Shown: in pieces, positions 54,526 to 62,158 of the stretch
Layout: each line of letters opens with the position of its first letter
Position numbering within the stretch: the stretch's first letter is position 1
Assembly (NCBI RefSeq): GCF_000238775.2
Contig: NZ_AFEJ02000002.1
Coordinates: 1,054,001 to 1,118,000, forward strand
Source: Acaryochloris sp. CCMEE 5410
Lineage (GTDB): Bacteria; Cyanobacteriota; Cyanobacteriia; Thermosynechococcales; Thermosynechococcaceae
Length of the DNA stretch: 64,000 bases
Direction: 5' to 3'
Program-made: the position numbers and the translations under genes
The notes under the pieces: model-generated
Databases searched by the model: none
The model's input: the letters and a program-made list of their open reading frames with translations, nothing else
Told to the model about the DNA's origin: nothing

Positions 54526-54924
54526 ATGGCAGAAGCAGAAAAGAAAGCCGCTGACGCAGCACCTGCAGCGAAACCCAAAGAGAAAAAGCCCAAGCTCGAA
54601 GATAAGCCCTTTGCCGAGTTTATTCAGCAAGACTATCTTCCCGCCCTAGAAAAGGCCTTAGCCGCTAAAGACATTAGCGATTTGCAGCTAAACTTTGCCG
54701 ATAACAATATCACGGGCGAATGGTTAAACGGCACTCGGCAGTTTACGGTGTACTTCCCGGAAGGCGATATCAAAAAGCAGCGAGCCTTTTCCTGGTCTAA
54801 TACGGGCAGCAACCCCAGCACTATCGAACCCTTTTTAGGGGATGAACGAAAGATCACTCTCGACTTACTGGTGTTTGGAGTGGTTCAGCGGCTCGACGCA
54901 CAGAAATGGTTGGGCGGAAATTAA
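54526..54924 (+). CDS. DUF2996 family protein
   Basis: 132 residues. A Lys/Ala-rich disordered start (EKKAADAAPAAKPKEKKPKLEDKP) leads into the conserved domain: FAEFIQQDYLPALEKAL, DLQLNFADNNITGEWLNGTRQFTVYFPEGDI, KKQRAFSWSN and DERKITLDLLVFGVVQRLDAQKWLGGN. The family is restricted to cyanobacteria and plastids and has no assigned chemistry. It follows the ThiS-like gene by 12 bp and is probably co-transcribed with it and thrC. A bidirectional terminator lies behind it. Confidence 0.9.
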   Translation: MAEAEKKAADAAPAAKPKEKKPKLEDKPFAEFIQQDYLPALEKALAAKDISDLQLNFADNNITGEWLNGTRQFTVYFPEGDIKKQRAFSWSNTGSNPSTIEPFLGDERKITLDLLVFGVVQRLDAQKWLGGN

Positions 54925-54960
54925 ATTTCTGCTAAGGCCAATTCATATTTTTTGGAATTA

Positions 54961-54989
54961 AAAAGCGGCTGTCGATGACAGCCGCTTTT
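54961..54989. terminator. Bidirectional terminator between the DUF2996 gene and amt
   Basis: Stem AAAAGCGGCTGTC/GACAGCCGCTTTT (13 bp, loop GAT) between converging genes. T-runs follow on both strands (CTTTTC on plus; CTTTTTAATT on minus). Confidence 0.88.
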
Positions 54990-55029
54990 CTATATTGAAT
55001 AGTGATTAGATTCTAAACCTAGCCCTACT

Positions 55030-56508
55030 CTACAAATGCTCATCCCCTAAGAAACCAGGATAAGCTTCCATTGCATGTTCGCTCAGATCCAGACCGAGCT
55101 TCTCGTCTTCCAGGGTAACTCGAATACCAGAGAGATATTTGAGTGCAGTCCATACAATGTAGCTGAATAACACCGTAAAACCGCTGACAATCCCTAGACC
55201 TAGAAGTTGAATCCCCACTTGCTCAAAAGACCCACCCGAAAATAGACCCGAAGCAGGACCAGAATTGGCAGTGTACCAGCTGAACCTCTCTGGACCGACA
55301 CTAAATAGGCCAACCGCTAGAGTCCCCCAGAAGCCGCCAACCATATGGACAGATAAAGCACCCACGGGGTCATCAATTTTGAAGTTGTCAAAGATATCAA
55401 CGGCAAAAACAACAGCTATACCGCCAACAAAGCCAATCAGAACGGCACTACCCGAGGTGACAAAAGCGCAACCCGCTGTGATACTCACCAAGCCAATTAG
55501 CATACCGTTGATGGTCATGGTTAAGTCAGGCTTACCAAAATAGATCCAGGCCGTGAGGGTACCTGCAACACCCCCCGCAGCACCGGCAAGGTTGGTGACC
55601 ACAATAATATGGCTAATGGCAGCCGGGTCAGCAGCCATGGTACTGCCACCATTAAATCCAAACCAGCCTAACCACAAAATCAATCCGCCCAGGGTCGCGA
55701 TACTGAGGTTATGGCCCGGAATAGGATAGCTTTTGCCTTCAAAATAGCGAGCTGTTCGGGGGCCAATTAATGCAGCACCCACTAAAGCAGCCCATCCTCC
55801 GACCATATGAACCACGGTGGAGCCTGCAAAATCTACAAAGCCCATCTTTTGTAGGAAGCCTCCACCCCAAACCCAATGGCCCACCATGGGATAGCAAATG
55901 GAGGTCAGCAAAATACTAAAGATAAAGAACGCAACAAATCTGGCCCGCTCAGCAATCGCACCAGACACAATGGTGGCCGCAGTACCGGCAAACATCAGTT
56001 GGTAGAAAAATTTGGCGTTGAGGGGAATCCCTGCCCAGTTGAGGGCAGAAAATACACCATCATAGGCTTCACCAATGGCGGGGCTGTTGTCATTGCCTCC
56101 CAAGAAGAAGCCAGTCGTCCCCATAAATTCATTGCCATCACCAAACATGATGCCAAAGCCTACTGACCAGTAAGCCAAACTCACCAAACCAAACACAATC
56201 AGGTTTTTTGCCAGCAGGTTGACCGCATTTTTACTTCGACAAAGCCCCGTTTCCAGCATGGCAAAGCCAGCATTCATAAAGAATACGAGGGACGCTGCAA
56301 AGAGCACCCAAATGGTATCTGCAACGACTTTAGCTTCGCCAGAAAAAACCGATGAAGGGGCTTCTTGTGCAACTGCAGCACTGCTCCATACCAATAGAAT
56401 GGCCGCAGTTAAATATAGATAAATTGGTTTTTTCAACATTGACCAACGCCAGGATGCGCGTCGATGGCGCGGCTGGCCGGGTGGCTTAGGCTTTAAATTT
56501 CTAGACAT
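55030..56508 (-). CDS. amt: Ammonium transporter
   Basis: 492 residues from ATG 56508. A basic leader and a signal-peptide-like span (LYLTAAILLVWSSAAVAQ) precede 11 membrane helices. Conserved parts include FFMNAGFAMLETGLCRSKN, the twin-His pore (VHMVGGWAALVG and LSVHMVGGFWG), DFAGSTVVHM and LGWFGFNGGS. It takes up NH4+/NH3 across the plasma membrane. No glnB gene is adjacent. Alternative starts at 56535 and 56439 exist. Long noncoding DNA upstream probably holds nitrogen-responsive control, but I found no clear NtcA site (GTA-N8-TAC). Confidence 0.95.
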   Translation of the reverse strand: MSRNLKPKPPGQPRHRRASWRWSMLKKPIYLYLTAAILLVWSSAAVAQEAPSSVFSGEAKVVADTIWVLFAASLVFFMNAGFAMLETGLCRSKNAVNLLAKNLIVFGLVSLAYWSVGFGIMFGDGNEFMGTTGFFLGGNDNSPAIGEAYDGVFSALNWAGIPLNAKFFYQLMFAGTAATIVSGAIAERARFVAFFIFSILLTSICYPMVGHWVWGGGFLQKMGFVDFAGSTVVHMVGGWAALVGAALIGPRTARYFEGKSYPIPGHNLSIATLGGLILWLGWFGFNGGSTMAADPAAISHIIVVTNLAGAAGGVAGTLTAWIYFGKPDLTMTINGMLIGLVSITAGCAFVTSGSAVLIGFVGGIAVVFAVDIFDNFKIDDPVGALSVHMVGGFWGTLAVGLFSVGPERFSWYTANSGPASGLFSGGSFEQVGIQLLGLGIVSGFTVLFSYIVWTALKYLSGIRVTLEDEKLGLDLSEHAMEAYPGFLGDEHL

Positions 56509-56535
56509 GAGTGCTTTACAGCTCCTTGACCTCAT

Positions 56536-57304
56536 TCACACAGTTGTTTATCTAGCAAGAGAATCATCATTGGGACAGACACACACAACTATCAAATCTT
56601 TGTCCAGACTAGTCCTTCAATCCAATGGGTCTGGGTGTTTTGTAGATGTGTAAAAACACCTAAACTTTGTGGGATTGAATCACTAATGCTCCCATGCTTA
56701 ATCTCTAGACAAATCACATGTTGAGTATGCCCTTTTCTGGAATATGTTTTGCCATATCATCAGATTATTCAAAGAGTCCAATGGATATCTAGCCCCCTGC
56801 ATAAGGCTTTTACGGAAATTATTGTTGACTCAACTAGAGTCAATATTCCGTGACATAGAGACCTGCTTTGTCCGTTGAGAGTCTGGGACGAATCACCACC
56901 AAGCTTAATCAAAAAATGTAAACGTCCTGGCTAAGAGTCAGTATAGTTTTTTATTAACCATGCTTCTATTCTTTGATACTTGCAGGGCATGAAAGAATTC
57001 TCTATAAATTTGAATAGAATTTAGAAGATGAAATTCAATCTCAAGCATTAATAGACTACCTTTCAGTCAGCCCTTCACAGGGATTTAAACGGTGTAATAA
57101 AGAGAAGATTGGGTGATGTATTTTTCATTTTTTATTGCATAAACTGCATATTCTTATAAGGCTAATTAAATCTGGATATGAATGTCTAATCCGTAAAATG
57201 GGTACCCTAAGAATGGTTTAGTATTGATATCATATTGATGATATTAATTACCTAATAGTATTCTTCCAAAACTATCGGTTTGTTAAAACCTGAAGGAATA
57301 TAGA
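56536..57304. other. AT-rich intergenic region, about 770 bp
   Basis: The longest gene-free stretch of the window. It carries the amt promoter region and that of the small gene at 57305. An imperfect inverted repeat TTGACT-N7-AGTCAA is present near 56824-56842. I see no tRNA, no small RNA that I recognise and no coding frame. Confidence 0.55.
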
Positions 57305-57589
57305 ATGGACGATCGCCTTAAAGTACTCGTTGCCTTGCAAATGCGCTATAAGGTGCCTAAACCTGAAGCAACCGTGATGGCAGAAGCCTGGTTACAAGCA
57401 AACCCTGACCAAACTTGGGCCAGTTTGAACTCAATGTTGAAATCTTCGCAAGTTGTTGTGGCTGGCGATCAGTTGGTGTTCGCAGGTAGTGCGCCCCAGT
57501 CTCCCCCTTCACAAGCCCCCGCTCAGTCTCCCCCCCCATCAGCCCCAAGCAACAAAGCTCAAAGAATGTACCGAGGTCGCCCCATATAG
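57305..57589 (+). CDS. Small hypothetical protein with Pro/Ser/Gln tail
   Basis: 94 residues. The first half (DDRLKVLVALQMRYKVPKPEATVMAEAWLQANPDQTWASLNSMLKSS begins as amphipathic helix) is folded-looking; the second half (SAPQSPPSQAPAQSPPPSAPS) is Pro/Ser/Gln-rich and probably disordered. It ends with a basic MYRGRPI. No family is recognised. It is isolated between long noncoding stretches, has a GGAATATAG-like weak ribosome site, and is a plausible but unproven gene. Confidence 0.65.
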   Translation: MDDRLKVLVALQMRYKVPKPEATVMAEAWLQANPDQTWASLNSMLKSSQVVVAGDQLVFAGSAPQSPPSQAPAQSPPPSAPSNKAQRMYRGRPI

Positions 57590-58015
57590 GTATGAGCTTG
57601 CATTGAGGGTAAATGTCTCAAAGTTGATGGCTTAATTTAGCAATCAGGTTTGGCCAATCAACCGTGAAAAATCTTAAATATTTGCCTACTTATCCTCAAA
57701 ATCCCTAGGAAAATTGGATAGAAGAGTTTGGCAACCAATAACCACTCCAAGACATCATTAGGAGGATACCCTTTTCCCCTCATGCTTGGATTTCTCCATG
57801 GGTTTAAATGAACCCTGCCGCAATTTAAAATCACTCCTTCTTGCAGATTCCTGCTTGAGTCATCCCTTGGGAGTGTTGCCATTTTTTAAAATATTCCTAA
57901 GGAATAATAGAGGTAAAAGCCTCCATAAACAGTTGGGATTTTAGCTTGTTTCAAACTCAAATAAAGCCAATTCCTAGACCCCATAAGTAGCAGTTCTTCT
58001 ATCTAGTGAAGAGAC
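57590..58015. other. Intergenic region, about 425 bp
   Basis: Between the small gene and cheW, which converge. No supported ORF, RNA gene or strong hairpin is seen. Confidence 0.5.
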
Positions 58016-58558
58016 TTAAACGGAGGCCAGTTGTTCTGGATCGATTAGGAATAAAGGCTCCACTCCTCCATCATCCACAATCATAGAACTGACGCAATGG
58101 ATATTTCCCCGGCTCAGGTAAGAACTGGGTAACGGGGCAAACTGGGACTTCCCGGCTCGGCGAATGGTGGGTTGAGAATCAATCGGCACACCCACAACCC
58201 CTTCTTCTCCCGTTTTCACAATGACAAGACATCGCTGGGAAACTTGGGCATTATCTGCTTCCAAGGGGGAAGGCGCTTCTAGAGCCTTTGCTGCCGAAGA
58301 CAAAGCAGCTTCATTGAAAATCCGATGTCCCACATCCACGACGGTGATTTCTTGGCCTTGGTGGAGGGTTAAACCAATACCCGTATGGTTCGGATCGCCA
58401 TGCAGGGTTCCTAACGGAATCACTTTCTGCACTGCCGAAACGGGTAATGCAAACCATTCTTCCCGGAGTCGGAAGGCAATGAGCTGTTCAGTTGCTTCGG
58501 TATTGCGGTTCGCACCCCGTTGCGATCGCACCGATGAAAAAATAGCCATAGCGTTCAA
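58016..58558 (-). CDS. CheW-like chemotaxis scaffold protein
   Basis: 180 residues. The CheW fold is shown by EQLIAFRLREEWFALPVSAVQKVIPLG, TGIGLTLHQGQEITVVDVGHRIF and RCLVIVKTGEEGVVGVPIDSQPTIRRAGKSQFAPLP. CheW bridges receptors and CheA in an array. It follows the CheA gene by 10 bp on the same strand, so it is the last gene of the operon visible here. In cyanobacteria such clusters (pil/pix/hmp) control twitching motility and phototaxis. Confidence 0.92.
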   Translation of the reverse strand: MNAMAIFSSVRSQRGANRNTEATEQLIAFRLREEWFALPVSAVQKVIPLGTLHGDPNHTGIGLTLHQGQEITVVDVGHRIFNEAALSSAAKALEAPSPLEADNAQVSQRCLVIVKTGEEGVVGVPIDSQPTIRRAGKSQFAPLPSSYLSRGNIHCVSSMIVDDGGVEPLFLIDPEQLASV

Positions 58559-58568
58559 TCACTCACAA

Positions 58569-61500
58569 TCATTTTGCTTGGGTAAACTGCTCAAGGGTTT
58601 GCAGCAGTTCTTTCTCCCTAAAGGGTTTGGAGAAATAAGCAGACGCCCCTAGAGTCATAGCCAACTTTCGATGCTTATCCCCACTTCGCGACGTCAACAT
58701 CGCTACAGGAATCGACTTAAAGTTAGGCTTGGCCTTCACATGGGCCAAGAACCCATAGCCGTCCATCCGGGGCATTTCAATATCACAAACCACGGCCTGG
58801 ATCGGTAGGCCCGATTCGAGTTTTTCTAAGGCATGTTGACCATCTTTAGCCTGCTCAACGCGATACCCCGCCTTTTCTAGGGTCAAGGCTAGGAATCGAC
58901 GCACATTAACCGAATCATCTACCACCATCACCAACGCTTGTTGGGAGGCTGTATCCACCATTGGATCGTCGGATCCAGATAATGCATCGGCCAAAGCACT
59001 AGAGCTACCGGTGAAATCATTATTACGATCATTCATCCAGTTCAGGAGGCTCAGGGCATCGACCAGGGGAATAACTCGTCCATCCCCCAAAATCGTACAG
59101 CCTGCAAAGCCTTCCGGCATGGCAATATTCCCCTCGGCCTGACGAATGGTGACTTCCTGTTCACTCCAGTAGCGATCCACCTGTAGGCCCACCAGTTCGT
59201 TGCCATCTTCCACCATCAACACTGTGGGAGCGTTAATACTGGGGGTCTGTTCTGTATCGGGTAATTTCGCAATCCGGGGCAGTTTTAACCACTGATTGAG
59301 CCGGACCAACGGCACCATTTCTCCATCCCAATTCAGGACTTCGGCCCCGGCGCTATCTAGAACATCTTCAGAATTCAAGAGCATCATCTCTTCGACGATA
59401 TCTGTAGGGAAGGCCAACATCATATTGGCCACTTCAACGAGTAATACCCGAATGACCGATAGGGTAAAGGGTACTGAAATCGTGAAGGTCGTGCCGACCC
59501 CTGTTTCTGTATCAACCGCAATCGAACCCCGAATTTTCTGTAAATTGGTGCGCACCACGTCCATACCAACGCCTCGGCCGGATAGGTCCGTCACGGCTGA
59601 AGCTGTACTAAATCCAGGTTCAAAAATTAAATCGAGTAAGTCACTGGTGCTGGCATTCCGTAGATCTTCCGCATCCAACCCCATTTCCATCGCTCGATTT
59701 TTGATCTTATCGAGGTTAATGCCGCCCCCATCATCCTTGATGGTAATTTGAGTTTGGTTGCCTCGATAGGTAGCCCGGATTTCGATAACCCCCTTCGGAG
59801 ATTTACCAGCGGCAACCCGTGCTTCAGGCTTTTCTATCCCATGGTCAAAGGAATTACGAATTAAGTGAATCAGTGGATCATTCAGTGATTCCAAAATCGA
59901 GCGGTCTACCAGGGTAGAACCCCCAACAACCTTCAGCTCTACCTGCTTGCCAAATCGTAAGCTCAAATCCCTTAAGACTCGGGGGAAACGACTCAGCAAT
60001 TCAGAGACCGGACGCATTCTCACTTGCGTCATACTGGTCTGAATTAGTTTTGATGTTCGGGTCAGTCCTCGTGTGGTTTGTTCCGCATCCCCCAAACTGG
60101 TATTGATATCCCCAGTCACCTCTTGAATTTGGACCGCTGCCTCCATCAATTCCTGAGAGAGCAAGTGCATTTCACTGTAGCGGTCCATCTCCAGTAAATC
60201 AAAATCACTATCGAGATGAGGGTTACTATAGCTAGTCAGGGCAGGCGAGCCATTGGTTTGGCCGCCAACGCCAGCCGGAACAGCCATGGCAGGGGCTGCT
60301 TGAGCAGACACCTCCTGCACTGAAATTTTGTCGTAGGCTGCCCGCAATTGAGCATTCGATTTATCTAAGTTGTGGACCCGATCTCGCAACAGTTCGGTTA
60401 GATCTCGCAACTGCTTTAATTGCATTTGCAATCCGTTCCGTTCAATAATCAGTTCTCCAAATAGCTCATTGAGCTGATTGAGTTTACTCACAGGAACGCG
60501 AATGGTTGTATCTGCTGTCTCTGGTGCTGCAGCACCCGTAGCCATGGGTTTAGCAACCGTCCGGGTAGAGGTCCGTTTTCGAGCAGGTTTACGCTCAACT
60601 GGTTTGGGGGCTTCTACGGGGGCACTTACAGGCGGCTCAGGCGCAGCAGAATCAAGGGAGCTAATCAGGTCAACAGCTTCTGCCGCGAATGACTCAGACC
60701 ACTCAACCTCTTCTGTTATTTCTTTCTGAGGAGTCGCGGTCTCACCGTCAGCAGGCAAGGCCATGTTGTCGGGGGCAAGCGCCTCAATTTCTTCGGCAAT
60801 ATCGGTCAAATCCACATTGGCAAAAGCATCCAGATCTGCCGTTGGAGCTAGCTGTGGTTCCTCTTCCGGTTCTGGAACAGCCGTCTCTTCTGGGGAAGCT
60901 GCTTCAAGGGGAGCAACCGCCTCTAAATCTTGAGCCTCTAAGGTTAGATCCGCCCCTGCAAACAGATCAGATTCCGAAACTGAAGCCACCTCCAAATCCT
61001 GGGGCTCTAAAGCTAAATCGGCTCCTGCAAATAGATCTGCTTCTGCAGTCGTCTCTAAATCTTGGGACTCTAAGGCTAAGTCAGCCCCAGCAAACAAGTC
61101 GGATTCTGCTGAATCGGTCATGCCTAAATCCAGCGGTTCTAAAGATAAATCAAGGCCTGCAAATGGATCCGCTTCATCAGGCATCGGATCCGTTGATGCA
61201 TCAGCCGGTTGAGGGATGACACTTGCGATGTCTCCAAGGGAGCTCAAATCCAAAGTCGCAGGAATGGCATCTTTTTGGCCCACCAAGACCATGGCTTGCG
61301 ATCGCCGTAATTCTTGTAAGCCCACTTCAGCAATTTTGAGTTGCTGTTCAGGATCATTGGTGGCTTTGAGATATTGCATTGTCGACATGCACAACCCATG
61401 AAATGCTGCCATATCCAGCATTTCTCCTAATCCACCCAATTCCTCCAGGGTGGAATCAAATTCGGCAACAATAATACTTGCATCTTGGCTAGCAACTTGC

Positions 61501-62009
61501 TCTTCTAGCCGAGTCAAGCATTCTTCTACTTCAGACTCAAAGAGCACAATGCTCATATCTTCCCCTACCTCAGAGGAGAGCAGGGAGGCTTCGTCCTCGG
61601 GTTGGGGGTCACCCAGCAGATCATGGAGTTGTTCCATCACTGGGTTGGCTTGGGTTTCTAACCACTGTTCGTCAACGTCATCTCCCTGTTGATTGAGGGT
61701 TGCGACCTGACGCATGAAATCCATGCCCGTTAGCAAGAGGCTTTCGGTTTCGCCATCTACCTGGACTTTACCGATTTTAAGGACTTTGAAAAAATCCTCA
61801 AGACGGTGGGCCAAATGGCTCAGGTTATGGAAGCCCATTAAGGCGGCTCCCCCCTTGACAGAGTGGGCAGCTCGCAGAACGCCGTCTATTTGTTGTCGAT
61901 CAACCCCATTGCTGCCTATTCCCAGAAGGCCCGATTCAATTTGGTGGCAATGCTCAAAGGCCTCTTCCAGAAACTGAAGGCGAACTTCCTGTTCACTATC
62001 GTGGGACAT
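58569..62009 (-). CDS. CheA-type hybrid histidine kinase (PilL/PixL-like)
   Basis: 1146 residues. Order: Hpt domain with phospho-His49 in RAAHSVKGGAALMGFHNLSH; helical region to about 260; a low-complexity linker (about 260-480) with four imperfect D-x-F-A-G-x-D-L-x-L-E repeats; the dimerisation helices (LNQLNELFGELIIERNGLQ); HATPase (NSFDHGIEKPE N box, DDGGGINLDKIKNRA, GRGVGMDVVRTNLQKIRG); CheW-like domain; and a C-terminal receiver with Asp in VVCDIEMPRMDGYGF and Lys in YFSKPF. It autophosphorylates on signals from the receptor and passes phosphate to CheY-like partners, which are not in the window. Confidence 0.95.
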   Translation of the reverse strand: MSHDSEQEVRLQFLEEAFEHCHQIESGLLGIGSNGVDRQQIDGVLRAAHSVKGGAALMGFHNLSHLAHRLEDFFKVLKIGKVQVDGETESLLLTGMDFMRQVATLNQQGDDVDEQWLETQANPVMEQLHDLLGDPQPEDEASLLSSEVGEDMSIVLFESEVEECLTRLEEQVASQDASIIVAEFDSTLEELGGLGEMLDMAAFHGLCMSTMQYLKATNDPEQQLKIAEVGLQELRRSQAMVLVGQKDAIPATLDLSSLGDIASVIPQPADASTDPMPDEADPFAGLDLSLEPLDLGMTDSAESDLFAGADLALESQDLETTAEADLFAGADLALEPQDLEVASVSESDLFAGADLTLEAQDLEAVAPLEAASPEETAVPEPEEEPQLAPTADLDAFANVDLTDIAEEIEALAPDNMALPADGETATPQKEITEEVEWSESFAAEAVDLISSLDSAAPEPPVSAPVEAPKPVERKPARKRTSTRTVAKPMATGAAAPETADTTIRVPVSKLNQLNELFGELIIERNGLQMQLKQLRDLTELLRDRVHNLDKSNAQLRAAYDKISVQEVSAQAAPAMAVPAGVGGQTNGSPALTSYSNPHLDSDFDLLEMDRYSEMHLLSQELMEAAVQIQEVTGDINTSLGDAEQTTRGLTRTSKLIQTSMTQVRMRPVSELLSRFPRVLRDLSLRFGKQVELKVVGGSTLVDRSILESLNDPLIHLIRNSFDHGIEKPEARVAAGKSPKGVIEIRATYRGNQTQITIKDDGGGINLDKIKNRAMEMGLDAEDLRNASTSDLLDLIFEPGFSTASAVTDLSGRGVGMDVVRTNLQKIRGSIAVDTETGVGTTFTISVPFTLSVIRVLLVEVANMMLAFPTDIVEEMMLLNSEDVLDSAGAEVLNWDGEMVPLVRLNQWLKLPRIAKLPDTEQTPSINAPTVLMVEDGNELVGLQVDRYWSEQEVTIRQAEGNIAMPEGFAGCTILGDGRVIPLVDALSLLNWMNDRNNDFTGSSSALADALSGSDDPMVDTASQQALVMVVDDSVNVRRFLALTLEKAGYRVEQAKDGQHALEKLESGLPIQAVVCDIEMPRMDGYGFLAHVKAKPNFKSIPVAMLTSRSGDKHRKLAMTLGASAYFSKPFREKELLQTLEQFTQAK

Positions 62010-62158
62010 GGTTTATCTCTCAGTACCAATGATTAACTCGGCAATCAGCCTGCACCCGATATCAAGATGGACTCAATCTCGTTGGGCGTTGTATAAAAAT
62101 GGCGGATCAAAGCTGAATTAGGTGAGCCAAATCCAGCTTTGATCTATTGGACGTCTAA

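Noticed and set aside
56509-57304. NtcA box upstream of amt
   Set aside because: No GTA-N8-TAC found by eye.
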